Source: Epiperipatus broadwayi
Lineage: Eukaryota > Onychophora > Udeonychophora > Euonychophora > Peripatidae
Direction of reading: 5' to 3'
NCBI GenBank assembly: GCA_028023455.1
Contig: JAQFVV010012394.1
Coordinates: 23,268,900 to 23,332,899, forward strand
Length of the DNA: 64,000 nucleotides
The translations under genes and the position numbers were made by a program. The notes under the pieces were generated by a model. That model saw only the letters and a list, made by a program, of their open reading frames with translations. It searched no databases and had not been told where the DNA came from. Position 1 is the first letter of the stretch. Every line of letters starts with the position of its first letter. This document shows, piece by piece, positions 38,924 through 52,736 of this stretch.

Positions 38924-40149
38924 GTAAGTCCCTTCCTCAACCCTATAGCTTGCAGTTGTTCACATAAAATGACACTTTTCTAAATTCACTTTTTTTTTCT
39001 TGCTTTTTATTTGCACTAACATTGATTATTATATATATATAAATGTAGTTGTATTTCTTATTGCACTCTTAACTAATCACATTGCTTAATGCATTAACAT
39101 TTTTTATTTATATATATATTTTTAGTACTAACTCTGAGGTTTTGACAATTTTATTCATCAGTAAACTAAATTTTTATTTTATATATTTTTATAAGTTATA
39201 CAATTTCTGATTTTTTATTTGATTAAACAAATTTAGCATTATGTATGTGCTTCTATAATTATAAATAGCATTAGTCTTTTTTTAAAAAATTATATATATA
39301 GCATTTAACCTATTTTTTTGTAATGTTATAATTATCACAAATATTTATTACTTTTTAATATAAAAACATCACATTGATTTTGATATATTAATAGATTTAT
39401 AGTTTTAAATATAAAGGAAACAGATATAAGGGGGGAAATCCGTTAAAATTAAATCAATTTATAATTTTTTAACAAAATCTTTTTCTATATATATCAAAAA
39501 TTTTATATCTTTTTTTATTTTTTAGAGTTGTAGTTTTTTCCCCCCATTTATTACTTATTCAAAAGATATTTTCATCACTTATTTTCACTTTCATTGTTTG
39601 TTTTTATTTAATCTTTTATAATGTCTAAAATTGATAATTTTTTTTTTATGACTTGTTCACATAATAAAAAGATTCTTTTTTCCCCTTTAACTACTGGTTT
39701 TTGTATTGTAATTTTTTATAAAAAAATTTCTGTCTAAAATTGACAATTTTTTTTTTTCAAATCATGTATAAATTTACAAATGCATTACACTTCATTTTCA
39801 TTTTTTTTAAAAAAATCATTAATCCTAATTACAAAGTTATTAAACCAATTCTTGATGACTATTCATTAATAGATCATTAATGATCTTCAAATTAGTATTA
39901 TGGTCTAAAAATCACATGTGATTTGTACCTCATTGACAGTTGAATAAATTCTTTCAAAGTAGCACAATATATCTTATTAATGTATATATAAGCAGTCGTT
40001 CACAAATGAATATAACTATATCAATTCCAAGATTTTTTTTTAATTAGAGATGAAGTTTTGCAATAATTATATAAATTAATCTGAACCACAAATTCATCCA
40101 CATATAGATCATGCTGGTTCATTTTTTTGTTTGATACTTTTTGATGCTA

Positions 40150-40880
40150 TGTTTTAACTTTTTTATGGAAAACTTCTTTCTGAAATATTTCTAACACCAT
40201 GTCTAATTATGCTTTCCAATATATTCTATTCTCTGCCATATCTTCCCTCTAGAAATAATCAGTGTTGCATCTCTTTAGAATGTTTTTGAGATAATCCATA
40301 TAACATAAACAAAGTCTACCATTTCAAAGAAAACAATGTTCAAGTTTATTATAAAATATTATCTTAGAAAGTCTTGAATTATTCATTCACTTTATGTACT
40401 AAATGCAACAAAATTGTGCTTTACATAGTAAACTCTATCTTATCATATACAGTTAATTGAAGAGCATTGATTGGGTTTATTATCTTGCCATTGTATTTTA
40501 AAATTTTATGGAACATCCTTAAATGAAATTTTGCTTTAATAGAGTGCCAGATTCTAATTTCCAAACAAAATAATGACTATCTGTATAGATAATTTAATTG
40601 CATTAATTATTTCTCTTTGATGAAATATCTATTTTGTTTTAACTTCATTAAAATTTCTTTCAACACATGGCACAGTTCACCTAGTTGGTTCCATTATTAT
40701 ATTGCTAATCATTCAAGCTAAAAGTTGCTAAGGATTTTTCTGTCAATTAGCTGATAAGTTGTTTGAACATTAATTATTAACAGTCTGAAAATTGTCTTTT
40801 GAACTGACAAAAATTGCACAATCAACAGCATACTGTAACTCCAGAATCCAAGAACTGCTTTTTTGTAATTCCATGATACT
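40150..40880 (-). pseudogene. Decayed non-LTR retrotransposon RT and C terminus
   Basis: On the minus strand near 40770-40850 the reading ELQYAVDCAIFVSSKDNFQT matches motif C of LINE reverse transcriptases, with the usual YADD changed to YAVD. Further along, near 40160-40330, CYMDYLKNILKRCNTDYF and REDMAENRIYWKA resemble the conserved tail LKxSLKxCxIDPxxWExLAxDRxxW of a LINE group different from the RTE-like copies here. Stops and frame changes throughout mark it as old. The 68-residue ORF at 40718-40924 is a shadow in another frame. Confidence 0.6.
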
Positions 40881-42369
40881 TTTATTATTGTAGCTATGTT
40901 CTTGTAAAAAGAGAGGGGGAACAAATTGTAAAAAGTTTTTTATTTAAAAAAAAAAAATGTTTTACAACAGTAGTAAATTTCATAATTAGGCATAATGAAA
41001 GTTTTATATTATTGCTGGACTTGATTTATTCAGGGATGTTATTATTTAAAAAATGTATGCAGAATTTTTCATTCTGTTAATCTTTTTATTTTGTATTCTC
41101 TTCTTTTAAACGTTATAAATAGGTGCCAAGATTTTTTTTTTTTTGCATTATCATAATTTATAATTAGTGCTGAGATTCTTGGATTTTTATTTCATCTTAG
41201 TCGGAAATGATGTAAACTTTTTTTTTCTACATAATGTTAACTTAAATTATCAGAATTATTTTATGAATTTGGGAGGAAAAAAAATTGTATTTATTTTGTT
41301 TTATTTTATTAATGATTTCTTTGAATGATATTTGTTTGCCTTATTCATTTTATTATTATTATTATTTTAATTTTAATTACTTTCAGAAATTACTTTTATC
41401 ATTATTATTATTAGTTTGTAATTAAAGAAATCAATGTCTAGACATTATGTGTGAGAATTCATTTATTTACTTCAACATGTTTACAATTATTTATCATCTG
41501 ACTTTTTATTGCATTTAGTTTTTATTTGTAAATGATTTAGAACATAAATACTAAGTATTTGCTCATCCACATTTTGAAATCAGTTTTTAATTACAGTTGC
41601 AATCAACAGCATATTTGCTTATTGGGTTTATAACTGAAACACATGCTTATAATATACCTGTGTCTATATATGTAATATAGACTATAGGAGCACAGACTTT
41701 CAGATGACCCATCACTCTACTTTATTTAGATTTTTATATAAAATATTTTTTATTAATTACTTTTTAAGTCTCTTCCATGTTTTATCATTGTTTTTTTTTT
41801 TTTTTTTGATGACCAGCAATAATGAAAATAAGATTTTAATTCACATTCGTATCTAGAAATTACTAATTACCCCAGCTTACACTAGTTGGCAATAAAACAA
41901 AGAGCTACTTCTAAAACATAATAAATTGCTGGATAATAATGTACATATAAAAATAAGAATCATAGTATGGCTGAATTTAAAATCATGACAATATTAGTAA
42001 ACAGAACTAGGTTTAAGTCAGCCTTTTCATCAGCTGTTTTTTTGTCAATACTAGTTCAGTGGGCATTGTACAACTATTCTTAAAAGTTTTTCTGGTAAAG
42101 AAAAGTAGGTGCACAAAATTTATATTGACAGCTCATGCAAGATTTGTCTTTTGTTTCTGTTGAATGTGATATTGAATTGTAACATTGATTATTATATATA
42201 TTATCTACATAGAAGCTAAAGAATGGTGATCATGTGATATATATTATCTAGTTATCTTTTATAATGAGATTCTGCTTCTGTGTCCCAATCAGAACAGTGC
42301 ATAATATGGCCATTCTCTTTTTTATGGGTGACATGTTGCAAATAATGTTAAATATGTGGTATTGTTATT

Positions 42370-43420
42370 AGAAAAGGATGCAGGCATAGGGAAAATATAT
42401 GAAACTTAAATTCACTGAGGAAAAAAGTCTAAAATAATTGTAAATAATAGGAAAGATAAAATTGATTAATGGAAAATGGGATGGTCTCAAAAATAAGGAA
42501 GAGTATACATATTTATGCACTTTATTAAATAGAAAAAAAATATATGGACAATTGGGAATTAAAGCTGAAACAAAAAATAAAATGGCACAAAATATATAGA
42601 ATAATTTGGAAAGAAATAGTAATAATAGATTTGAAATTAGGATATGAGTTAGAATTAAAGAAAGTAGGTTGGTTAAATATTGTATGTTTGAATTATGGAT
42701 AGCAAATAAGACTATATAAGAGGAATTGAAGTGTTGTTGGGTTTTTTTAATGAAGTAAATTAAAAACATGAAAATATAGATGAAAATAGATTAATAAAAT
42801 TAGTATTTGATTGGATATTGTGTGGAGAGGATAACAAACATTTTGAGCTATAAAGGCACATAAAGAATTTATTTATTTAAAAAATCACATGGTCACCATT
42901 TCTTGTGGTTTCACTACTGTATGGAGAGTTTAGCGTCTGGATTTTTAAAATGTAATAAATATATAGGAATTAGAAAGGGAATAACATATTTGTAGAAAAA
43001 GAAATAGAGATGTGCAATATGAATAGTAAATTAATGATAATGAAGAATTTTTACAATTATTTGATATAAGAACAGGAATTTTGGATACTTAAGGAAAGAA
43101 GTCAAAAAGGAACAATAATTTTGACTACAATTGCTATTTATGCAGAACTGGGATGGAAATTTATTGAACATTCATTTTTGGAATGTAGCATGTTAAAAGA
43201 GGTTTGAGAAAAACTGTGTGAATAGGGGGAAATATTGATGAAGGGAATAAAAGAGTTAGCGATTTTCCAGATTTTTTATTTTTATGACAAACATGATTGA
43301 ATATAAATACAAGCATAAAGAGTATTGGAATTGAAAACTAGCTTTTATTAAAATGAGATAGGAAAAAAGATAAAAAATGTATCATTGCTAGAAAAATGAT
43401 TTGGTGATTGTGGATTGAAA
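42370..43420 (+). pseudogene. Probable decayed LINE C-terminal region
   Basis: The plus strand translates, with stops and shifts, to EEYTYLCTLLN, then LGIKAETKNKMAQNI, then IAYAEL-like sequence and FIEHSFLECSMLKEV. Order and wording resemble LINE C termini: a strand like FxYLGxxI, then a helix-rich segment, and a final ExxEHxLLxCPxLxxxR motif. The usual cysteines are only partly visible. It is unlike the RTE-like copies, so it is a third LINE type. A short stretch at about 42886-42940 resembles the start of the 46957-47412 repeat and may be an insertion. Confidence 0.42.
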
Positions 43421-46164
43421 AAAAATTTTTTTTGCAGTTCATAATTTTTTAAAGGATGGGAATTTATTGGCCATATGCATGTACAAATTTTTTAATATAA
43501 ATATTATGATTATTTTTTAATAGTAATATTGAGTTTAGATGTGTATATTCTGATATTGTACTAAATATTTTTTAGTGCAAATTGTTAAATTTTAAAAAAT
43601 AGTTTTAACTTTTTCATAACTTGATAAAATTTATAAGTCACAAACATAAGGGCACAATTTATTTTTTAATTTTTGGAAGTTTTTTTGACCTAGAAATGTG
43701 TTCAAAAGAAGATAAAAACTGATGAAACAGAAAAACAGTATCTTAAGTAAAAATTGATTCTGAAGCTTTTAAAGTCTGGCATTAAATAATATATATTAAT
43801 AATCGCAGTGATGATAATTACTTTATATTCATTTTTTAGCAGTATTAAAAATCTGAAATAATGAAAGGGAATAAAAGAACAAAAAAATAAATTCTAAGTG
43901 CTATTGTGGTTAATATCTTAATGCATAATTCTAAAATGGATCTGTGATTTACAGTGTTGAATTCAAATGCAGAAGAAAGAAATAAATTTCTTTTCATTTT
44001 GATGAATAGAAATTAAATATATTTTTATGATCATATTGAATGGACACCAAAATAATGTTGCCATTTAAACAATGGAATAAATTTTCTTAAAAAATATCAT
44101 TTAATTTTTATAATTCTTATTATTTATTTATTTTTTTGGTATTCTTTTATTTTGATCGATAACTTTTTATTTTTCATTACTTTAATCTTATTTTTTTACT
44201 TATTTATTTAAATTAATATTTTTTATTATAATTATTCTTTTCTTTTTAAATTAAATTATTGATTATTTAAATATATTTGTCATTTTTTTTTATGTTATTA
44301 TTTTCTTTTAATATTTACGTATGTGAATTCAGAAAGTTAATTTCTTTAATATATATTTAGTGTATGTTCAGTCATATGATTACTTGGCATAATTTATTCT
44401 ATTCATTCCTGTTTTGTTTTTTTTTATGAACATATTTCCCTCCTTATTGCACCAAGAGATTCTTTTTCACTGTTAATCACTTACTAACTTCTTATATCAA
44501 AACAATATATTTCCATCCTTTCTTTGATCTGGATCCATTCTGAATATCGTAACATCTTTTTCTTTTGCTATAGTATTATTATTATGTATAATGTAATTTG
44601 ATTGCATTAAATAATAAAATATATGAATAATTACCAAGCTATATCATCAATTTTAATATCTAATATGCTTTGACAAAAACATGCAGACACACACACATGC
44701 TGAGTATTTTACTCTTAATTTGTCCCATGTGTTGTGTAACTACATTTAAATTGAATTAAAAAATTAAACCATTTGTAGTTAACTTCAGATGTGAAAAAAT
44801 ATATTTTGAATTAAAAATAATTATATAACATAAGTAAATTTTGTGAACAGATTGGTATTATTATTGCTTAATAATTCCTATATTTAGAGAGGAATCGTGG
44901 AAGAGGGATATATATATATACTGTATATTTAAAATTTGATTTAAAGGTTATATAAAAGTTTGCAGAGTTATATTTTGTAAAGTTTTCTTGCAGTCTTTTA
45001 TTATTATAGATTTTAATATTACTGTTAAAATCTAAGAAGTATTACAATTTAATCTTTCTTTATTACATTGTCCAATTTAATCAATTGAAATTAATACTGA
45101 TATTAAAATCTACACAATGAATGTGTATTGTTTTTTTTAATACTTTTATCTAAGCAATGTTTATTAAGAATGGAAATACAGATTTTAATCTATCATTCTT
45201 TTCACTTAGTTTTTATATTTCATATTTATAATTGTGATTAAAATTAGAAGGCTGTAAGTAGGATTCTAAGTAAATTTGTGACCATAGTTATAAAGTAGGC
45301 TTTATTTATTTTTGTGTTCAAGACCTCATTTATTGTAGTTAATTAATTTATTTACAACAAAATTGAAGTTGCCATTACATTGTGATTTGATTTTAGCCAA
45401 TAATTAAAATTGAGTTATAAAAATTTTATCACTATACTTAAAAAATATCCATATGTGCATATTTTTATTTATTGCAAGAATTGTGATTTCTGCAATCAGT
45501 TTAGTTTTGATTATTTTTAATTAAGATTATTTATATGTCAAGAGATTCTTGTTGGTTTTTTAATCTCTTTATTATTATATATAAAACATATGAGTATTTA
45601 AAAAAGTAAAAAGATTAATTCTTAAAATTAATTTCTAAGTTACAATTTAATTAATTTTTTTATTTTAAAAAATCCATTTATTTTTGAAAATCATTAATAA
45701 AATAAAGTCAGAAAATAGAGCATTGAGTTTTCAGCTAGCCCACAAATTGAAATAAGCACCCACTCTCCTTATTGTTTGCCTTGGAAGGAAAATAAAGCTA
45801 TTCAATGTTTATTTTTTGATAAAACAAAAAAATATGTGTAAATTTATACACATTATGTCGAGCTATTAAATGAATATTTTATATATTAAAAATTGTTGTA
45901 GAAGAGTAGTGAGATGATTGACAATATTAATACAACTTCTTTTAATTATTTTAATAATGTTTTTTATATCCCAAAATATGCTATTAAATGTAAAAATAAA
46001 ATTGAAAAGAATTTATTAGCTTCAGAATTATGAAAATGACAAATTAAACATGTTTTCGCATTTTTTATTTTATGTTGGAATGTTTAGTTTGTGTCTGTTA
46101 GTTCTAATCAATCTCTAGAATAAAATATAAATCTGATACCTGTACGAAGTTGAATTAAAAATTA

Positions 46165-46945
46165 TGCGCACTCCAGCTGTAAAATTTATTTTAATTAATT
46201 TTCAGAAAAGACAAATATATCATCTTTCAGTATAATCTCCCTACTTTTCAATAAATACATTTTGTCTATCTGACAACAAACTTTTATATTTCCTTATTAA
46301 AAAATATTTTAGACTGCGCGATGAGCTCATCATATGTTTATATTCATTCTCATATGACTTCTTTTCAGCTGATAATTGACTTTTTAATTTTTTCTTGGTC
46401 GCAATTGAGGTTTTCATTATTCTGGTGACCAAAAAAAAAAACAAATATAAAAGTAAACTAATTAGTTGGACAATTGATGCTTACTGTTTTCTGGTATTCT
46501 CAAGGATCAGTGTTAATTCAACTGTGCTTATCAAAATGAATATTCATTGAATAGCTGAAATCTAAAATTCGAACAAAACACAGAGGGCTGTTATCCAAGG
46601 AAATTGTGTTATTGCATGACAGTGCACAACAGCACACTGTTGAGACTCTCCAGAAACTTCATTTTGAGGTGTTTGAACTTTCTCTCTACAATTCTGATTT
46701 TGCCCTATTGAACTAACATTTGCTTGATCCCCTGAGAAAAGCTTTATGAGGAACAATTTATATTGATGAAGAGATGAAGACAACAGTGCATTAGTGCCTT
46801 TCAGCTCAATGTAAAACATTTTTTAATGAGGGAAAATGAAAACTTGTTGACAAAGTATTGAAAAGCAGGGAGATTATGTTGGAAAAATGATATATTGGTC
46901 TTTTCTGAAAGTTGATTAAAATAAATTCTATAGCCAGAGTGCAAA
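46165..46945. mobile_element. Rearranged mariner-type element
   Basis: The termini TGCGCACTCCAGCTGT and (reverse complement) TTTGCACTCTGGCTAT are inverted and are flanked by TA on both sides, as for Tc1/mariner. Inverted similarity continues for about 95 bp, well beyond a normal mariner terminal repeat of about 30 bp. It includes sequence encoding the transposase C terminus at both ends. So the element has two 3' ends facing outward and no 5' end, probably from an aborted or repaired transposition. The ORFs at 46241-46444 and 46562-46819 on minus are not the transposase frame on the right side. Confidence 0.72.
46595..46915 (+). pseudogene. Mariner transposase C-terminal fragment
   Basis: The plus-strand reading VLLHDSAQQHTVETLQKLHF then FELSLYNSDFALLN matches the mariner VLLHDNARPHxA...LxHPPYSPDLAPSDY catalytic region, containing the second catalytic Asp (HDSA). 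The third catalytic position, normally in SPDLAPSDY, lies in NSDFALLN followed by a stop. DEEMKTTVH, KTFFNEGK and a REIMLEK ending similar to GDYVEK follow. Four or more stops make it dead. The N-terminal helix-turn-helix half is missing. Confidence 0.75.
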
Positions 46946-46956
46946 TAATAAACATT

Positions 46957-47412
46957 ACATGATCACCATTTCTTATGCTCGCTTATAACTGTTATTAAAA
47001 CAGGCAAAACTCATTATATGTATTGCCACTCATTGCAAGCTAGAGTAATCAAGGGATGCCAGAAGGCTTGTGCATAAAATCCCCATCTATTGCCTACTCA
47101 TCCAATATCCCCAAACTAGTTTCTGGATTGTGGCCTTCATCAGTGAGGAACACTGCACCTAGATCTTAACAATCTAATGCAATCCTCCAGCAGCTCGCCT
47201 TTTATCTCTATTTAACTACAAAACTATAAGTCTTAAATAGAAAACACTTTCAATATTTTCAATCCAAGCTCATTAGCTTATATAGTCATATATGTCTGAA
47301 CTCAGTTCAGTACCTATACATTTTGGTGTCTTTTGTTCGTTAATAACCATAGCCACCACTATCCTATTAGACAGGATAGGTTTTAAGCCAATAAACATCA
47401 CATGATCACCAT
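46957..47412 (-). mobile_element. Repeat with hammerhead-like core and 13-bp direct ends
   Basis: The block is bounded by ACATGATCACCAT at 46957-46969 and 47400-47412, in direct orientation. Most of the interior aligns in reverse complement with 54500-54980 (GCCACCACTATCCTATTAG, TGAACTCAG, AACTAGTTTCTGG, GGATGCCAGAAG). On minus, near 47125-47155, it contains CTGATGAAGGCC...CCAGAAACTAG. It begins 12 bp after the mariner relic. It may be a Penelope-type terminal repeat, as no RT is attached. Confidence 0.55.
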
Positions 47413-47585
47413 AGATTACTCACTCCTGTATATATAATATATTTTTTGTTTGGATAACTAATTATTAAAAATAACTCATTCATTCTTGCCAAAATGAACT
47501 CATTCCTCTGGTTCCTTGGCAAAAAATTGGATCAGTTAACACATTTCTGATTCCAAATCTGTCATTTCACTTAGGGAATTGAAAT

Positions 47586-47640
47586 AATTGAGAGAGTGCA
47601 AATCTCTCAAGCGCTTATGACTACAACCAGCCAATCAAAT
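47586..47640 (-). repeat. tRNA-like SINE head, diverged copy
   Basis: GAGAGAGTGCAAATCTCTCA then AGCGCTTATGA matches the tRNA-like copies at 23.3 and 23.6 kb with about a dozen changes and an insertion. It shows that the repeat is dispersed. Confidence 0.45.
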
Positions 47641-49368
47641 CTTAAGCACTTATTTACTTAAGGAATTGAGTTATGCCAAAAGATGTGTTAAAGAGATTTC
47701 TCAACTTACCAAAGTCAGCAAACATTCGTTGAACTCCTTCCACATGCAACATCAGATGTACTACATCTTTCTGCTATGAGTGCAGGGTAAACCTCGTGGC
47801 AGTCTATTGTAACATTTGTTAAAATTGTGCCGGGTCTCAAAATATTATCTCCAAGCACTATGATTCCAGTGGTCAATAAACTCCTATGTTCAGTAGTGAA
47901 CAACTCAGCCCCATGTTGATGACATCCACCTCAATACACTGACCCCCCCCCACCTCAATCTGGACATATAAAATAATTATCATAAAAAAACGCACATGCA
48001 CTTGTTTAAATAAAAACTTTTATTGAAATATATATAAAGAGCTTACTATTAATTAAATGTTTATTAAATATCTATTATAATAATATATTTATTTTAGATA
48101 TCCAGTTAGCAAAACTTATTCACAAATCTGATTGTCCACAAGCATTTGACTTCATTATAAGTAGTGAAAATAATTTTGTATGATGATATAAGAATTGAAA
48201 AGGTGTACCATTTGATTGATCATTTATTTTAAAACTTGTAAACTGTAAATTATAAAATTGTATCATATAATAGAATATTTGTGCATTCTCTTAGTAGATA
48301 ATGTAGTATATAGATAAAATCATGAATTTTATAAGTTGTAAGTTTCAAAGTTATCAGTCATTAGGTTTTCAGTTAATGGAGTATTAATTATTAAATGTAT
48401 CTATATCCATTATTTAACAAAGCAATTTGTATTGTAGATAATTGATACATTAGCTTTCAAAAATAAATATTAATATATTATTTTAAAGTAAAAAAAAATG
48501 TGACACAGTTTTGGTTTATCAAAAGTTGTTGGTATTTAAATTGATTTATTAATTTTAGTTACCCAGAATTTTATATTTTTACTTAAATGTGCAGGCATTT
48601 ATATAAATTCTAATTTGGGGAGAGGGAGGGTGGTATCATATATAAATAAAAACTTTGTATGTGTAAGTTAATTATAACATAGTTCAAGTAGATATAGCCT
48701 TTTAGGCATATTTTGTTAATTGCATATAAAAATAGTGATTTAAGCTTTAGTTAGTATTGTTAATTTGGTACTTACATATTAGACTTGTGATGAAAGTTGA
48801 TAGACAAACAAATGTCTAAATAAAGACTGAATTAAACACATTCACAATGTTGTAAAAAGTAAAATAATTACTTTTTTACACGAATATTAGATAATATTCC
48901 GATCAGTAGAAATTTGTTAAACAAAATAGGTTTCGCTGATAATTTTACAATTTAATGTATGGTGTGGTGAAAGTAAGATGTGCATGTGATTTATGGTCTA
49001 GCTTTAATTCCTACCAAGTGAATTTTTTGAAGACTTTTATTCAACAAAATGATTAAAATTTGGGAACTGCTTGCTATCAAGAATGATGCAATCTACTACT
49101 TTCAAAAGTCAGTCATAGACTTCAATAACTTTCTGCAATAAGTTTTTGTATGTAGCATGTTATCCTGAGAAAAACCAAAATCCTACAAAAGTAATGACTT
49201 ATGAGCTGCCAGAATGTGAATATTTTCATGTAAACCATAGCTATGCTTTTGTTTGCATTTACTTCAGTCATCCCTAGTGATTTTGTAAGAAACAATCTTT
49301 TGCTTTTCTGTTTTATTGGAATAAATGTATATTGTTAAAAATGTAGTTGTTGCAACATCATTTCTTGC

Positions 49369-49382
49369 AAGAAACCTTAAAT
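49369..49382. repeat. Target-site duplication, left, of LINE copy 2
   Basis: AAGAAACCTTAAAT is identical to 53999-54012 and immediately flanks the LINE 3' end. Confidence 0.88.
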
Positions 49383-50038
49383 CATCACCAACAATTATCA
49401 ATCCACTGCAGGATGAAGGTCTCTCCAAATTCAATCCATCTTCTCCGATCTTTAGCTTCTCTTCTCCACATCACCCCTGCACACTTTTTTATTTCATCCA
49501 TCTATCTCACATGTGGTTTCTTTCTGGGTCTTTTACAATCTCTTGGAATCCGGTTTAAGATTTCAATTATCCATTTACTATCATCTCTTCTAGCAATATT
49601 TCCAGCCCAACTCCACTTCAGTCTTTTAATTTTTTTCAATAAGGTCAGTAACACCTGTTTGTTCTCTTACCTATATATTGCATTTTCGATCTCTTCTTCT
49701 TACTCCCGACATGCATCTCTCCATACTTCTTTGAGTGGTCTGTATTGCTCTTCTATTAAGTGTCCAAGTCTCAGATCCATAAGTAAGAACTGGTAAAACA
49801 CATTTATTAAAAACCTTTCTTTTCGAACACGTAGGCATATTTCCTTTTAGTATCAAGTTATTTCTACCAAAAGCACTCCAACCAAGTTTAATTCTATGAT
49901 TAAAATTCATCCATTATGTTTTCATCTGTATTAATAATCTGACCAAGGTATTTGTAACTGTTAACTTCTTCTAACTCATCATAGTCATTCTTTATTTTCA
50001 TATTTTGAGAAAATCCATTAAACATTATTTTAGTCTTT

Positions 50039-51124
50039 TTAACATTTATTTTTAGTCCTACTTTCAACTGATAACTCCTGCAGTGCTAAAGCATTATTTG
50101 CAAAAAGAACTACATCATCTGCAAAATCTAAATAACTTAAATAATCTCCATTTACTTTCATTCCTTTAGCTTCACATTTTAATCCACAAAATACTTCTTG
50201 CAGCACTGTTGTAAAAAGTTTTGGAGATATAGACTCACCCTGTCTTACACCCATCTCAATGTTAACTTTCCCAGTATCATTATGTAATCTAATTGTTGCT
50301 GTTGCATTTTTATAAATATTTTTTAAAATATGACAATATCCTTGAGGGTCCAATGCTTTAATCACTGAAGAAATGTTTATAGAATCAAATGCCTTTTCGT
50401 AATCTACAAATCCAAAGCATAATGGCAACTCATATTCATTTGTTCTTTCTATAACTTGTCTCAATACCTGGATATGATCTACTGTACTAAAACCACTTTT
50501 AAATCCAGCTTGTTCTCTTGGTTGGTGGAAGCCCAATGTTCTCTGTAGACGAGTTGTAATTATCTTGGTAAAAATTTTGTATAAAACTGATAAAAGGCTG
50601 ATAGATCAGTAATTTCTAATATTTTTTTTATTACTTTTTTTAAATATTAATACTGCATTCTTCCTATCATCTGGTATATCTTTATCATTTAGACATTTGG
50701 TATATAACTTTGCTAAAAAAAATTCTATTTCTTCACCTGCTTCTTTTAATATATCGATTATAATTCCTTCATTACCTGGAGCCTTTCCTTCCTTCATACA
50801 TTTAATTGCATGTCTCACTTCTTCATTTAAAATTCTAAGCAATTCGGGAAATGTAGTAGATATAGGATGTACTTGTTTTTTATTACTATATAATTCTTGA
50901 TAAAAGTCTTATACCCATTTTATGATATCATCTCGCTTTTTAGTAATAATTACAACTTTTTTTCTTATTGCAGATATAAAATTCCTACCAATATCAAAAT
51001 GTTGTTTTACACTCTTGAGACTTTTATTCTCTTCTACAGCTTTCCTTGCTAGTTGACAGTTATACTTTCTTATATCATTTTCAACTCTTTTCCACACCAT
51101 TTTACAAAATTTTGAGATATTCAA
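50039..51124 (-). pseudogene. LINE copy 2: reverse transcriptase and linker
   Basis: Best-preserved RT of the window: 50039-50536 reads through REQAGFKSGFSTVDHIQ, then FGFVDYEKAFDSI (motif A, catalytic Asp), GVRQGESISPKLF (motif B) and YLDFADDVVLFA (motif C, catalytic DD). The preceding part is in separate frames: LNEEVRHAIKCMKEGKAPG at 50606-50842, and the linker SVKQHFDIGRNFISAIRKK at 50909-51124. The C-terminal extension is at 49671-49910 with LPVLTYGSETWTLNRRA. Frameshifts between these prevent expression. Confidence 0.85.
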
Positions 51125-51606
51125 TCCATTTTAATGCATCATTTTTGTATATTTTCATATTCCTTCTTTTCTTCATAAATTCTCTAGTCTCAGTAGAAAT
51201 TTTATTGGTCAGTTGCTGCTTTTTTCTACCAGCTATTTTTGTTGCAGTTTTTAAAAGTATCATTTATTTTCATTCAAATCTGAATCATGTTCAAAATCTA
51301 CTTATACTTGAAACCGATTTGTAGGTTCAAATTTAAATTCATTTGAATGTTTCTGAAGATTAGGAATATCAACTGCAAATATTGTTTTTTTTTATAATTT
51401 TTATCTTTCTAGTTTTGCATTAACATGTATCTTACATCTTACTAATCGATGAATCACCTCCTGTGTTAAATTTATTAAGGACATTACAATCTTGAAATAT
51501 GTATTTTCTGTTAATCAAAATATAATCCAATTCTGCTGTACCTTCATTTGGATGCTTCCATGTCCATTTCCTTTTAACATTTTTTTCAAAAAAAGAATTC
51601 ATAATA

Positions 51607-52736
51607 CACCTGGGTTTCATTCTATGTGGAAGATAGGTTCTGCAGAAAACCTGCATTAAAAAAATCGCACAAAAATAGGCTTAACTTACCTTGAAAAATG
51701 GGGGATAGGTTCTGTAATTTTCAGAAATCGCATAAAAGCAAAGCAACAAAGAAAAATTGCTTTAAAATTCGCATTAAAAAAATAAGGAAATAAAGTATGA
51801 CTAATAAACAATTTCAAATATTTGAAAAACTTAAGTCAAGACAACCTTTTTTTATTAATTATAGTATTTAATTTTACATTTTTTCATACATATTTTAATC
51901 ATTACCACTCGCTGTTTGACAATATGCATTTGTTTGTGAACTAAGAAATCAGATTCATCACAAGAGCAAGTACAACTAGCATGACTTTCAGTCTTGTGCT
52001 GTGTTAATGGTTTTCTGTCGACAATGTAATCAGTGATTAAACTTTGAGACAATGATTTTACTAATTTTTTATAAAGTTCGCAATATTCTGACATATAACT
52101 ATTTAGCTCTTGTTGGAATTTAAGAGGTTGTTCATTGCAGGAAACTCAGATTTCAGCATTTTCTGATATTTGTCTTTGTCTCTCACATCAATCTAAAATC
52201 TATGATTAACTGATTTTTACTACTGAAATAAATGTTAAATGGTCACATTTTGTTTCTATATTAAAAAAATGAGATTGCAATCAAAACAAAAAGATTATAC
52301 ATTATCATTAGAAAGATTATTTTCAGTTTACAAAATCAATAAAATCTTTGTTATATATTTTAAAAATCTAAAAGATTATTTATTTCTGTTATATCTAACA
52401 AAATACGTTTTAAAAGTTTAAAATTTTTGAATATTTATTGTGATATTTTTATACGTAAGTTAAATCTATTATTATTATTTACTCATTAGTATAAGCAGAT
52501 TATTTACATAGAAGCTAAGATTCTAAATACAGCTTCAGGCCATATTCACGTTAGCTGGTAATATAACGTTATATTTTTGAAGAAAAAAAGTATTTCAAGT
52601 CAAAATGAGTTATTAATAATTTAAATTTCTTGATATCTAATAAATATAGTGACATATGAAAGATATTGAGAAGAAACATGAATAGCATAACTTCAAAATC
52701 GCATTAAAATAATACGCATAAAATGAGACCCAGGTG
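51607..52736. mobile_element. 1.13-kb MITE inserted in LINE copy 2
   Basis: The left end CACCTGGGTTTCAT and right end ATGAGACCCAGGTG are terminal inverted repeats with one mismatch. The flanking TA is duplicated: copy 1 of the LINE reads CATAATATAAAG where copy 2 reads CATAATA-element-TATAAAG. This uninterrupted relative proves the empty site. TA duplication points to the Tc1/mariner/pogo superfamily. The GCATAAAA-type phrases near the ends resemble pogo/Tigger-derived MITEs (inference). No transposase is visible; the 79-residue ORF at 51855-52094 is unrecognised. Confidence 0.82.

Noticed and set aside
42368-42769. Minus-strand 133-residue hydrophobic ORF
   Set aside because: Its hydrophobicity comes from AT-rich antisense codons. 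The plus strand gives LINE-like motifs.
46562-46819. Minus-strand 85-residue ORF
   Set aside because: Antisense to the mariner transposase fragment.
47715-47903. 62-residue minus ORF in a less AT-rich patch
   Set aside because: No recognisable domain, no splice context in the host gene orientation and no repeat copy in the window.
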